DNA of 64,000 nt from Caenispirillum bisanense (GCF_039523075.1 NZ_BAAAEP010000003.1:115238-179237); one strand, 5' to 3'. Shown: positions 27,532 through 35,769, numbered from the stretch's first letter. A program made the numbers and translations. The notes: a model not told the origin generated them from the sequence alone.

Positions 27532-28827
27532 CTATTCCGCCGCCTGCGCCAGCGGCGGCGGGTCGGCCGGCGGGGCGTCGAAATCGAAGCTCAGCTGCGG
27601 GTCGTCCTCGCCGCGCGGGTCGAGCACGGCCGCCACCGGGGAGGTGCGCGGCACCACCTGGAACGGCGCCTGCTCCTCCATCGGCACCGGCGGGCGGACC
27701 CGCAGGCGCCAGGCGGCAAAGGCGGTGGCGGCGGCGCCCACCGCCAGCAGGAAGGCGAACAGCGCCAGCGGCCCGGACAGGTCCATCAGCGGCGAGGCGA
27801 TGATGGGGCCGAGCGTCGCACCCACCGAATAGGACAGGATCAGGCCGCCGCTGGCCGCCACCAGCTCGTGCGGCTGCAGGTGGTCGTTGGCGTGGGCGAC
27901 GGACATGGGGTAGATGGTGAAGGAGATGCCGCCGAACAGCACGGCCGCCGCCATCACCCACCAGAAGCCGAGGAAGCTCGCCCCGATCACCAGGATCGAG
28001 GTGACCACCAGCGCCACGTAAAGTCCCGCCAGCACGGTGCGGCGGTCCAGCAGGTCCGACAGCTTGCCGATGGGGTACTGGATGATCAGCCCGCCCAGGA
28101 TGGTGGCCGACACGAAGGTCGCCGTCTGCGACACGCTGTAGCCGAGGCCCTGGGTGAACACCGGCGCAAGACCGTAGGAGGCGCCGAACACCACGCCGCC
28201 GGCAAAGGTGCCGAACACCCCCATGGGCGAGACCTGCCACAGCCGCCGGAAGCTGAAGGAGGTGACGTCGGGCAGGGTGGGGCCGGGGGTGCGGGTCATC
28301 GCCACCGGCACCACGGCCACCGACAGCAGGATCGACACCACGATGAACAGCACGAAGCCCGCCTCGTCCGGCACGTTCAGCAGGAACTGGCCGAGGAACT
28401 GCGAGAAGTAGACGGTGATCATGTAGGCCGACAGCACCTGGCCGCGCGTCTCGTTGGTGGCGCGGGCGTTGAGCCAGCTTTCCACGCAGATGAACAGCCC
28501 GGCCATGGTGAAGCCGCCGATCAGCCGCAGCACGAACCACACCCAGGCATCGGGAACCAGCGCATGGGCCAGGGCGGCGGCGGAATACAGCGAGGCGAAG
28601 GCCGTGAAGGCGCGGATATGCCCGACCCGGCGGATCAGCCGTTCGCTGAACAGGGCGCCGATGGTCAGGCCGCCGAAATAGCCGGCCATCACCACGCCGA
28701 CCACGGTGGCGGAGGCGCCGCCCTGGTCCAGCCGCAGCGACGTCAGGGTACCCATGAGGCCGTTGCCGAGCATCATGAACCCGATGCCGATCAGCAGCGC
28801 GATGATGGGAACGACGATCTGGCGCAT
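27532..28827 (-). CDS. MFS transporter
   Basis: The 431-residue protein has about 12 membrane segments, a conserved ERLIRRVGHIRAF loop between helices 2 and 3, and a second-half GKLSDLLDRRTVL loop. It resembles YcaD/UMF1-like drug or metabolite exporters. The cytosolic C-terminal tail is long and Pro-rich. The substrate is unknown. It converges with the PLP enzyme, with 23 bp between stops. MRQIVVP (28827) is the chosen start. Confidence 0.87.
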   Translation of the reverse strand: MRQIVVPIIALLIGIGFMMLGNGLMGTLTSLRLDQGGASATVVGVVMAGYFGGLTIGALFSERLIRRVGHIRAFTAFASLYSAAALAHALVPDAWVWFVLRLIGGFTMAGLFICVESWLNARATNETRGQVLSAYMITVYFSQFLGQFLLNVPDEAGFVLFIVVSILLSVAVVPVAMTRTPGPTLPDVTSFSFRRLWQVSPMGVFGTFAGGVVFGASYGLAPVFTQGLGYSVSQTATFVSATILGGLIIQYPIGKLSDLLDRRTVLAGLYVALVVTSILVIGASFLGFWWVMAAAVLFGGISFTIYPMSVAHANDHLQPHELVAASGGLILSYSVGATLGPIIASPLMDLSGPLALFAFLLAVGAAATAFAAWRLRVRPPVPMEEQAPFQVVPRTSPVAAVLDPRGEDDPQLSFDFDAPPADPPPLAQAAE

Positions 28828-29039
28828 GAATGGAGAACTCTCGCGGGCCGTGGCGTGTTTGTCAGGAAAGGACGCGGTGGTGTCGCCCTCTCCGGAGGGA
28901 TGAGCCAAAGCCCCGCAAGGGGAGGCTTGCATCATCCGCTCTCCGGTTCAACGGAAAGCCGGCCGGGCTCGTTCACGCACGCTCTGCTTCGCGGGCATGG
29001 CTGCCATCGAAAAGGAGACTGATTTGGTCCTGTATTCCC

Positions 29040-29067
29040 TTGACGGGGCGACCGGCAGGTCTATATA
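29040..29067 (+). promoter_or_regulatory. Candidate promoter for hsp20-rpoH
   Basis: TTGACG (29040-29045) and TATATA (29062-29067) are 16 bp apart in a local AT-rich stretch. This is a good housekeeping-type promoter. The CTTGAC at the -35 also matches the start of the heat-shock -35 (CTTGAA), but the -10 is not of the heat-shock CCCAT type. Confidence 0.55.
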
Positions 29068-29344
29068 GTAACACTGCCGGATGCCGCAGAGCGGGTCCGG
29101 GCTTATGGTGCGCCAAGCCGATCTTCAGGGCTGCGGGCGGGCGAGCGGGGCAACAGGCACCGCTGACGCCGATGCAGCGGAGGTAGGGCGGGCACCGCGA
29201 TTTCGCAAGGGAAGACCGGCGGCCGACACGCTGCCAAGGCTCCCCCATCACCGGTGATCCAGATGCGCCCGAAGGCGGTCCGTGGGTCGCCCGGCCGATA
29301 CCGCCGACAGACGGGCACCGTGCCCGGTCGTGGCGGGGAAGGCC

Positions 29345-29368
29345 GACATCGCTCTGAAGGAGGATGTT
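29345..29368 (+). promoter_or_regulatory. ROSE-like RNA thermometer hairpin over the hsp20 ribosome-binding site
   Basis: In the mRNA, GACAUC (29345-29350) pairs with GAUGUU (29363-29368), one G (29351) bulges, and CUCU pairs with GGAG around GAA. The stem covers the AAGGAGG ribosome-binding site 6 nt before the hsp20 ATG. The UCGCU element with a bulged G opposite the Shine-Dalgarno sequence is the hallmark of ROSE elements, which melt on heating to allow small heat-shock protein translation. Confidence 0.7.
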
Positions 29369-29373
29369 TGATC

Positions 29374-29853
29374 ATGAGGCACGACCTGGCCCCTCTGTTC
29401 CGCTCCACCGTCGGTTTCGACCGTGCTGCGCGCCTGCTTGAGGCCGCGCGCCATCTGGACGCCGGAACCAACTATCCGCCCTGTGACATCGAAGCCATCG
29501 GCGAGGCCGACTATGCGGTCACGCTCGCCGTTGCCGGGTTCCAGGCGGACGACCTGACGGTCGAAGTGCGCGACGGCATGTTGCTCGTCGCCGGGCGCAA
29601 AGGCAGCGCCCCTGCCGGTGACACGACCGCGCCGGAGGTGAAGATCCTCCACCGCGGCATCGCCACCCGCGATTTCCTGCGCAAGTTCCACCTCGCCGAA
29701 CACGTCCGCGTCACGGGCGCCCGGCTTGAGAACGGCCTGCTGCGCATCGAGCTTTCGCGCGAACTGCCCAAGGCCAAGGCGCCGGTCAAGGTCGCCATCG
29801 CGACCGCCAACGCCGCCGCCGCCGCAGAGACTGCGACGTCCGCGGCGGCCTGA
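29374..29853 (+). CDS. Small heat-shock protein Hsp20 (IbpA-like)
   Basis: This ATP-independent chaperone binds unfolded proteins. The 159-residue product begins MRHDLAPLFRSTVGFDR, has the alpha-crystallin domain (YPPCDIEAIGEADYAVTLAV to LSRELP) and ends in an Ala-rich tail rather than the usual IxI motif followed by a short tail. AGGAGG precedes the start. rpoH follows 73 bp later on the same strand, so both may be expressed from the promoter at 29040. Confidence 0.93.
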   Translation: MRHDLAPLFRSTVGFDRAARLLEAARHLDAGTNYPPCDIEAIGEADYAVTLAVAGFQADDLTVEVRDGMLLVAGRKGSAPAGDTTAPEVKILHRGIATRDFLRKFHLAEHVRVTGARLENGLLRIELSRELPKAKAPVKVAIATANAAAAAETATSAAA

Positions 29854-29926
29854 CGCTCCGCCGGCACAACGGCCCCATCCTGTCGCGAAAGCGGGATCTG
29901 AAGAACACGAAGGGGAGGATTCCCTA

Positions 29927-30865
29927 ATGCCCGAACTGAACGAAATCGACGTCCCCATGAAGGACATCCCGGTGCTGACGCCGGAAATGAGCTTCAGCTC
30001 CTACGTCGAGTCGATCCGCCGCTATCCGGTGCTCGAACCGCGGGAGGAGTATGATCTCGCCATGCGCTTCAAGCACCAGGGTGACGAGGCCGCCGCCCAC
30101 CGCATGGTCAACAGCCACCTGCGGCTGGTGGTGAAGATCGCCTCGCAGTACCGCCGCTACGGCCTGCCCATGGCCGACCTGGTGAGCGAAGGCAACCTGG
30201 GCCTGATCCGCGCCGTGCAGAAGTTCGAGCCGGAAAAGGGCTTCCGCCTCGCCACCTATGCCATGTGGTGGATCAAGGCCAGCATCAACGAGTTCGTCCT
30301 CAGCCAGTGGTCGCTGGTGAAGATGGGCTCCGACGCGGTCCAGAAGCGGCTGTTCTACAACCTGCGCAAGGTGAAGGCGCAGCTCGGCCTCTACGAGGAC
30401 AGCGACATGACGCCCGAGGATGTGGCCCGCATTGCCGAGGAACTGAGCGTCGGCTCCGACCATGTGGTGAACATGAACCGCCGCCTCATGGCCCGCGACA
30501 GTTCGCTCAACGCCCCGGTGTCGGGCGAGATCGAAACCGAGCGCATGGACCTGCTGATGGACGATGCGCCGAACCAGGAAGACACCTATGCGGCGTTCGA
30601 GGAACGGACCCTCGGCCGCCAGCTGATCAGCGAGGGTCTGGCGGCGCTCAACGACCGTGAGCGCGAGATCATCCAGGCCCGCCGTCTGGTCGACGACCCG
30701 ATGACGCTGGAAGACCTGGGCAAGCGGTATGGCGTGTCGCGCGAGCGGGTGCGCCAGATCGAGAACCGCGCCTTCCAGAAGATGCAGGGCGCCATCAAGC
30801 TGGCCGCCGCCCGTCTCAAGGCGCCGATTGCGCAGGGCCTTGACCTGCTGCCTGCGCCTGTGTAA
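29927..30865 (+). CDS. rpoH: RNA polymerase heat-shock sigma factor RpoH
   Basis: Sigma-32 directs RNA polymerase to heat-shock promoters. The 312-residue product has region 2 (SEGNLGLIRAVQKFEPEKGFRLATYAMWWIKASINEF), the RpoH box QKRLFYNLRK (about residue 140) that marks RpoH, and region 4 ending GVSRERVRQIENRAFQKMQ. GGGGAGGA precedes the ATG. The leader has a short possible hairpin, AGGGG with UCCCU, covering the ribosome-binding site. A strong terminator follows. Confidence 0.97.
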   Translation: MPELNEIDVPMKDIPVLTPEMSFSSYVESIRRYPVLEPREEYDLAMRFKHQGDEAAAHRMVNSHLRLVVKIASQYRRYGLPMADLVSEGNLGLIRAVQKFEPEKGFRLATYAMWWIKASINEFVLSQWSLVKMGSDAVQKRLFYNLRKVKAQLGLYEDSDMTPEDVARIAEELSVGSDHVVNMNRRLMARDSSLNAPVSGEIETERMDLLMDDAPNQEDTYAAFEERTLGRQLISEGLAALNDREREIIQARRLVDDPMTLEDLGKRYGVSRERVRQIENRAFQKMQGAIKLAAARLKAPIAQGLDLLPAPV

Positions 30866-30880
30866 GGTCCGCCTCCAGAT

Positions 30881-30928
30881 CGGGTTCCGGGTACAGCGCC
30901 AAGCGCTTGGCCCGGAACCCGAATTTTT
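30881..30928 (+). terminator. Strong terminator after rpoH
   Basis: An 11-bp stem, CGGGTTCCGGG (30881-30891) with CCCGGAACCCG (30911-30921), is followed by AATTTTT. Its loop contains a further palindrome, GCCAAGCGCTTGGC. Confidence 0.9.
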
Positions 30929-30984
30929 CTAGTCGATCAATGTTTGCCTAAGCACTGCGGCTCGCGCGGCGGCGGCATTCTGAT

Positions 30985-31019
30985 CACCCTTTGAAACTGT
31001 CACCGGTTTTGGGGAGGGG
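30985..31019 (+). promoter_or_regulatory. Hairpin covering the ornithine decarboxylase ribosome-binding site
   Basis: In the mRNA, CCUUUGAAAC (30988-30997) can pair with GUUUUGGGG (31006-31014) and then GG (31016-31017) past a bulged A. This sequesters the GGGGAGGGG ribosome-binding site 5 nt before the ATG. Several G-U pairs make it only moderately stable. A regulatory role is inferred from position. Confidence 0.4.
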
Positions 31020-31024
31020 TCAAA

Positions 31025-32209
31025 ATGAGCCAGCTGTATAGCTGCACTGCGGAGGTCGTTGACGTCCTTCAGCCCATCGATCCGATTCACTGCGTGCGCA
31101 CGGATGTCCTCCGCGCGACGGCGCGCCGGTTCGTGCAGGCTTTTCCCGGCGATGTGCTCTACGCCGTGAAGTGCAACGATCATCCCGTGGTGCTGCAGGC
31201 CCTCCACGAGGGCGGTATCCGACACTTCGACACGGCCTCCATTACGGAAATCCGCAACGTGCGGGGCCAGCTGCCCGCCGCCGAGTGTCATTACATGCAC
31301 CCGATCAAGTCGCCGGATGCCATCGCCGAGGCTTACTACAAGCACGGCGTGCGCTCCTTCGTGCTCGATCACGAGGACGAGCTGGCGAAGATCCTGAAGG
31401 TCACCCGCAATGCCCGCGACCTCACCCTGGTGGTGCGGCTGGAGATGCCGCGCGGCCAAGCGCTGATGGACCTGTCGGGCAAGTTCGGCGCCCCCGTCGG
31501 CGAAGCGGCCCGCCTGCTGCGCCTGTGCGAGCCGGTGGCCCAGCGCATCGGCCTGACCTTCCATGTCGGTTCCCAGTGCGTCGACGTGCGCGCCTTCGGT
31601 GTCGCCATGGACCTGGTGGGCGAGACGCTGAAGCTGGCCCAGGTGGACATCGACCTGCTGGACGTGGGCGGCGGTTTCCCCGGCCAGTACACCGGCGAGG
31701 AACCGGCATTCGAGGCCTTCTGCGACGAGATCCGCGCCGGCATCGACCGCATCGGCCTGCCCGACACCTGCCGCCTGCAGTGCGAGCCCGGCCGCGCCCT
31801 GGTGTGGGACGGCCTGTCGGTGATCTGCCGCGTCGACCTGCGGCGCGGGTCGTCGGTCTACCTCAACGACGGCACCTACGGCAGCCTGTCGGAACTGAAG
31901 TACCTGGGGCCGTGCTTCCCCATCTCGGTCATCCGCCGCCACGGCGAGCCGGTGACCAGCGAGTGGGACGACTTCCAGCTGTTCGGCCCGACCTGCGATT
32001 CGGTGGACAGCATGCCCGGCCCGCACCGCATGCCGGCCGACATCCGCACCGGCGACTGGATCGAGATCGGGCTGATGGGCGCCTATTCCAACGCCCTGCG
32101 CACCCGCTTCAACGGCTTCCATGCCGACCGTTTCGTGGAGATCCGCCACGAGGACGACGGTGGCAAGGTGACGTGGCTGGGCGACTACAAGGCCCGCAAG
32201 GTCGCCTGA
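31025..32209 (+). CDS. Ornithine (lysine/ornithine) decarboxylase, alanine-racemase fold
   Basis: This PLP enzyme decarboxylates ornithine (possibly lysine) to putrescine or cadaverine. The 394-residue product has YAVKCN with the PLP lysine (about residue 40), FHVGSQC (about 180), DVGGGFPG, CEPGRALV (about 255), FGPTCDSVD with the active-site cysteine (about 320) and GAYSNALRTRFNGF. This is the eukaryote-like ODC family common in alphaproteobacteria. Spermidine synthase at 34699 could use its product. Confidence 0.93.
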   Translation: MSQLYSCTAEVVDVLQPIDPIHCVRTDVLRATARRFVQAFPGDVLYAVKCNDHPVVLQALHEGGIRHFDTASITEIRNVRGQLPAAECHYMHPIKSPDAIAEAYYKHGVRSFVLDHEDELAKILKVTRNARDLTLVVRLEMPRGQALMDLSGKFGAPVGEAARLLRLCEPVAQRIGLTFHVGSQCVDVRAFGVAMDLVGETLKLAQVDIDLLDVGGGFPGQYTGEEPAFEAFCDEIRAGIDRIGLPDTCRLQCEPGRALVWDGLSVICRVDLRRGSSVYLNDGTYGSLSELKYLGPCFPISVIRRHGEPVTSEWDDFQLFGPTCDSVDSMPGPHRMPADIRTGDWIEIGLMGAYSNALRTRFNGFHADRFVEIRHEDDGGKVTWLGDYKARKVA

Positions 32210-32236
32210 CAGTCCCCGCCGGAAGAAGACCGGAAA

Positions 32237-32269
32237 CCCCGGAGCAGCCGCCGCCGCTCCGGGGTTTTT
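32237..32269 (+). terminator. Terminator after ornithine decarboxylase
   Basis: CCCCGGAGC (32237-32245) pairs with GCTCCGGGG (32256-32264), then TTTTT. It lies 27 bp past the stop. Confidence 0.92.
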
Positions 32270-32296
32270 CGCGTCGGCGCCTTGACGATGCGGCGG

Positions 32297-32316
32297 ATGT
32301 AGCGCAAATGTAGTGC
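32297..32316 (+). promoter_or_regulatory. Direct-repeat operator candidate of the toxin-antitoxin unit
   Basis: ATGTAGCGC (32297-32305) and ATGTAGTGC (32308-32316) are repeated 11 bp apart, one helical turn, about 35 bp before the antitoxin ATG. A TTGACG lies just upstream (32282-32287). Antitoxins of this class usually bind such sites to control their own operon. Confidence 0.5.
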
Positions 32317-32350
32317 ATGCCGTGCCGCTGCCGGCACAAGGAGGCTTGCC

Positions 32351-32596
32351 ATGACCCACCACACCATTTCCGCCCGCGATGCCAACCAGCAGTTCTCCCG
32401 CCTGCTCCGCCAGGTGGAGGAGGAGGGGGAGGAAGTCACCATCACCCGCCGCGGCACCCCGGTCGCCCGGCTGGTGCCGGCGGATGGGGCCAGTGACCGC
32501 AGCGACCGCGCCTGGGCGAATGTGGAACGGCTGATGGAGGAGGGGTTCGAGATCGGCTCCGGCCGCTTCGACCGAGAGTCGCTCTATGACCGATAA
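32351..32596 (+). CDS. Phd/YefM-family antitoxin
   Basis: The 81-residue antitoxin has the Phd/YefM N-terminal DNA-binding fold (ISARDANQQFSRLLRQVEEEGEEVTITRRGTPVARLVP) and a C-terminal tail (EEGFEIGSGRFDRESLYDR) expected to wrap the toxin. AAGGAGG precedes the ATG. Its end overlaps the toxin start by 11 bp, so the pair is translationally coupled. Confidence 0.9.
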   Translation: MTHHTISARDANQQFSRLLRQVEEEGEEVTITRRGTPVARLVPADGASDRSDRAWANVERLMEEGFEIGSGRFDRESLYDR

Positions 32597-33044
32597 GCCG
32601 CTGTTCACCCTCGACACCAACATTCTGGTCTACGCCTTCGCGCGCGACCAGGGCGAGCGGCACGACAAGGCGGCGGCTCTGCTGCGGGACGCGCGGACGA
32701 CCCGGCGCTGCATCCTCACCGTTCAGGCGCTGGCGGAGCTGTTCCATGTGCTGACGCGCAAGTCCATGGCTTCGGCCGACCGGGCGCGCTTTCTGGTGGA
32801 GCAATTGGCGGAGGCGTTTCCCGTCGCTCAAGCCGACAGCACCTGCCTGCTGGATGCCATGGATGCGGTCTGTCACGACAAATGGGCCTTCTGGGACGCC
32901 ATGATCTGGGCGACGGCGCGCCGGGCCGGGTGTCGCTTCATCCTGACCGAAGACGGGCAGGCGGGGCGGACCCTGCTTGGGGTGACGCTCCTCAATCCCT
33001 TCGCTGAGCCGCGGCCATCGGCGCTGGTGACGCTTCTGGCATGA
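32586..33044 (+). CDS. PIN-domain toxin (VapC-like)
   Basis: This is a predicted ribonuclease toxin of 152 residues. FTLDTNILVYAF carries the first metal Asp (about residue 10), QALAELFHVL the conserved Glu (about 45) and FWDAMIWATA a later Asp (about 100). VapC-type toxins cut tRNA or rRNA and are neutralised by the antitoxin encoded just before. The DUF429 gene begins within its stop (ATGA overlap). Confidence 0.9.
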   Translation: MTDKPLFTLDTNILVYAFARDQGERHDKAAALLRDARTTRRCILTVQALAELFHVLTRKSMASADRARFLVEQLAEAFPVAQADSTCLLDAMDAVCHDKWAFWDAMIWATARRAGCRFILTEDGQAGRTLLGVTLLNPFAEPRPSALVTLLA

Positions 33045-33832
33045 CCGCCGTCCTTGGCATCGACGTCGGCTGGGCGGCCGGGCGCAAGTCTTCCGCCGCC
33101 TGCCGGCTGGAGTGGGATGCGAATGCGGTCGGCTGGCGCATCGTCCGCATGGGCACCGATGCGGCGGAGCGGCAGGCGGTGCTGGACGATCTGGTGGGGG
33201 AGGGGGTGGCGGTCTGCGCCATCGACGGGCCGCTGCATGGCTCGCTCGCCGTCATGGACCGCTACCGCCTGCCGGAACGTCTGCTGACGCGCGGCTTCGG
33301 GCGCATCGGCAAGCCCGGCCAGTCCAACAGCCCGACCGGCCGCCGCCTCAACGAAGAAGCCAACGCCTTCGCCCGGCTGGTGCTGGAAACCGGCCGCCTC
33401 GCCCCGGCGGCCTTCCCCACCGCCATCCACCCTGGCGCCCTGGCGGAGGCCTTTCCCACCAGCTTCCTCGGCACCATGATGCCCGACGGCCGGGTGCCGG
33501 AGCACGGCCTGCGCTCCGACGTCTACTGGAGCCACCTGACCGCCGCCGCGCCGCCGCCGCCCCATGATCTGCTGACGGCCCTGCTCGCCGACCTGCTGCC
33601 GGGCCGGGCCTGCGCCGGAAACCTCACCGCCGTGCGTGACCACGACGAGCGGGCGGCCCTGGTCTGCGCCCTGACGGCGGCGGCCATCGCGGCCGACCGC
33701 TATGTGGCGGTGGGCGATGGCGCCGACGGCTACATCCACCTCGGCCCGTGGACGCAGCCGTGGGCGCTGGAGCAACTGCACGCCAACGCCGCCGCCTGCG
33801 GCCGGCCGGAGGCGGTGGTCATCCGTCGCTGA
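33041..33832 (+). CDS. DUF429-family protein
   Basis: The 263-residue protein has the DUF429 pattern: VLGIDVGWAAGRKSSAACRLEW near the N-terminus, VCAIDGPL (about residue 60) with a conserved Asp, and a C-terminal DHDERAALVCALTAAAIA helix. The family is predicted to have a ribonuclease H-like fold and is often annotated as a putative nuclease; its activity is unproven. It overlaps the toxin gene by 4 bp, so it may be the third gene of the toxin-antitoxin operon. Its end overlaps the converging terC by 14 bp. Confidence 0.75.
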   Translation: MTAVLGIDVGWAAGRKSSAACRLEWDANAVGWRIVRMGTDAAERQAVLDDLVGEGVAVCAIDGPLHGSLAVMDRYRLPERLLTRGFGRIGKPGQSNSPTGRRLNEEANAFARLVLETGRLAPAAFPTAIHPGALAEAFPTSFLGTMMPDGRVPEHGLRSDVYWSHLTAAAPPPPHDLLTALLADLLPGRACAGNLTAVRDHDERAALVCALTAAAIAADRYVAVGDGADGYIHLGPWTQPWALEQLHANAAACGRPEAVVIRR

Positions 33833-34598
33833 GGGTGGTGGTGCCGCCGGAGCCCGCTGCCGCCGCCGCCTCCCGCTCCCGCCGCCGGCGGCGGGCGGCC
33901 ATCAGGTTCAGGGTCTCGACGCCGATGGAGAAGGCGATGGCGAAGTAGAGATAGCCGCGCGGAATGTGGAAGTGCAGGGCATCGGCCACCAGCGCCACGC
34001 CGACCAGGATGAGGAACGACAGCGCCAGCATCTTCACCGTCGGGTGCGTGTTGACGAACCGCGCCAGGGGCTCCGCCGCCACCAGCATGACGCCGATGGC
34101 GACACAGACGGCGGCGATCATGATGGCGATCTCGTTGGCCATGCCGATGGCGGTCAGCACCGAGTCGAGGCTGAACACCACGTCCAGCACCACGATCTGA
34201 CCGATCACCATGCCGAAGGCGGCGCGGGCGCGGGCCAGGGGAGCGGCCTGGCCGCCGTCCTCCGGTTCCATGGTCTCGTGGATCTCCACCGTCGCCTTGT
34301 AGATGAGGAAGGCGCCGCCGGCGGCCAGGATGATGTCGCGCCACGAGGCCTCGAACCCGCCCAGGCGGAATACCGGCTCCGTCAGTCCGATGATCCACGC
34401 CAGGCTGGCCAGCAGGCCGACGCGGGCGAACAGCGCCAGCCCGAGGCCGATGCGGCGGGCGGTGCGCTGCTGCTCCGCCGGCAGGCGGGCGGAGACGATG
34501 GACAGGAAGATCACGTTGTCGACGCCGAGCACGACTTCCAGCGCGCTCAGGGTCAGGAAACTCATCCACGCTTCAGGACTGGTCAGCAGGTGCAGCAT
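33819..34598 (-). CDS. TerC-family integral membrane protein
   Basis: The protein (about 259 residues) has about seven membrane segments with ALEVVLGVDNVIFLS (about residue 15) and VVFSLDSVLTAIGM (about 130), the acidic TerC motifs thought to move metal ions such as Mn2+. The C-terminus is Arg-rich then Ala/Gly-rich. The ATG at 34598 is the best-placed start, but no clear ribosome-binding site is seen. Confidence 0.9.
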   Translation of the reverse strand: MLHLLTSPEAWMSFLTLSALEVVLGVDNVIFLSIVSARLPAEQQRTARRIGLGLALFARVGLLASLAWIIGLTEPVFRLGGFEASWRDIILAAGGAFLIYKATVEIHETMEPEDGGQAAPLARARAAFGMVIGQIVVLDVVFSLDSVLTAIGMANEIAIMIAAVCVAIGVMLVAAEPLARFVNTHPTVKMLALSFLILVGVALVADALHFHIPRGYLYFAIAFSIGVETLNLMAARRRRREREAAAAAGSGGTTTLSDG

Positions 34599-34636
34599 GA
34601 TGGCGATGCTCGGTGCCGGAGGGGGAGGGGGCACGC

Positions 34637-34672
34637 AAAAGGGGCGGCCCGCCAGCAACGCCGGGCCGCCCC
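34637..34672 (-). terminator. Terminator after speE
   Basis: GGGGCGGCCCG (34641-34651) pairs with CGGGCCGCCCC (34662-34672). AAAA at 34637-34640 gives the U-tract on the minus strand. It lies 27 bp past the speE stop. Confidence 0.85.
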
Positions 34673-34698
34673 TCGGGGTCTCTGCAGAAGATGCAGGT

Positions 34699-35553
34699 CT
34701 ATGACGCGAGCCGCCTGATCCACTCCGGCAGCGCAAATGCGGCGGTGTGGATGGCGGCGTTGTAGTAGTCGGTGGCAAGCCCCGCCGCCTCCACCCGCCG
34801 GGCCACGTCCGCCGCCGGCAGGCTGCCGAGGGCGGTGCCGCGCGACGCCCACGTCAGCGCCATGAAGCCGCCGATGTAGGTCGGGGTGACGGTCAGGTAG
34901 GTGCCGGCATGGGGAAACACGCCGCGCAGCTGGGTCAGGGTTTCGCTCAGTTCCTCCGGCTGGAAGAAGGGGCAGCCGTTCTGGAACACGGCGATGCCGC
35001 GGTCGCTGAGGGCGCGCTTCAGCAGCTCGTAGAATTCGGTGGCGAACAGCACCTCGGCCGGGCCGATGGGATCGGGGCGGTCGGCGATGATCAGGTCGTA
35101 ACGGCCGGCGGCGGCGTCTTCCTTCAGGAACTCGAAGGCGTCGCGGATGTGCAGGTGGAAGCGCGGATTGTCGAAGGCGCCGTTGTTGACGTGGGCGAAG
35201 TGCTGGCGGCAGGCCGCCACCACCTCGCCGTCGATCTCGCACATGTCCACTTCGACATTGGGGTGCTTCAGGCATTCCTCGGCAATGGCGCCGTCGCCGC
35301 CGCCGACGATCATCACCCGCGCCACGCCGCCGTGCTCGATCATCGGCAGGTGGGTGAGCATCTCGGAATAGGCCGACTCGTCGCGGTCGGAAATCTGCAC
35401 CACCCCGTCCAGCGCCATCACCCGGCCGAGCGCGCGGGTGTTGAAGATCTGGATGTGCTGGTACTCGGACCGCTTGTCCACCAGCATGTCGCCCTTGACG
35501 TCGACGTGCTGGCCATAGCCCGTGTACAGGGTTTCGGAGAAGATGGTCGCCAT
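34699..35553 (-). CDS. speE: Spermidine synthase
   Basis: This enzyme transfers an aminopropyl group from decarboxylated SAM to putrescine. The 284-residue product has YQHIQIF, ALDGVVQISDRDESAYSEML, the SAM-binding VGGGDGAIAEE (about residue 85) and RPDPIGPAEVLF with the conserved Asp (about 160; usual motif D-S-T-D-P-x-G-P). It begins MATIFSETLYTGYGQ. The ornithine decarboxylase that would supply putrescine is 3 kb away on the other strand. Confidence 0.93.
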   Translation of the reverse strand: MATIFSETLYTGYGQHVDVKGDMLVDKRSEYQHIQIFNTRALGRVMALDGVVQISDRDESAYSEMLTHLPMIEHGGVARVMIVGGGDGAIAEECLKHPNVEVDMCEIDGEVVAACRQHFAHVNNGAFDNPRFHLHIRDAFEFLKEDAAAGRYDLIIADRPDPIGPAEVLFATEFYELLKRALSDRGIAVFQNGCPFFQPEELSETLTQLRGVFPHAGTYLTVTPTYIGGFMALTWASRGTALGSLPAADVARRVEAAGLATDYYNAAIHTAAFALPEWIRRLAS

Positions 35554-35694
35554 CGGCTCGCGGCTCCGTCCTGTCTGGTTGTCCCGGTTCGGCTGAGCCG
35601 GTGGATATAGACCACCCCCGCCCCCCGGTCACGGGAAAATCCCGCGACCGTGCCTGGGCCGGGCCGGCGAGGGCATCTGTTGATCATGAGGGGC

Positions 35695-35769
35695 GAATAG
35701 GAGGCCTTTGTCGAGCATCGCGTTGAGGATGACGAAGACCTTTCGCGCGATGAAGATGGTCTTCCCGGT
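35695..35769 (-). pseudogene. Possible IS110-type transposase remnant
   Basis: On the minus strand this stretch reads GKTIFIARKVFVILNAMLDK and onward, resembling the C-terminal VMRKLLVILNAMLRDG of IS110-family transposases. Only about 25 residues remain, directly after the stop of the cyclase gene. No inverted repeats or rest of a transposase are seen. Confidence 0.35.

Larger units (their letters stand above)
28828..29373. other. Upstream region of the hsp20-rpoH unit
   Basis: About 545 bp with no convincing gene. It holds the promoter at 29040-29067 and then a predicted leader of about 300 nt ending in the ROSE-like hairpin at 29345-29368. Open frames here lack support. Confidence 0.5.

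Noticed and set aside
33730..34569. Antisense and alternative frames around terC
   Set aside because: Arg/Pro-rich translations with no motifs; the TerC frame is clear.
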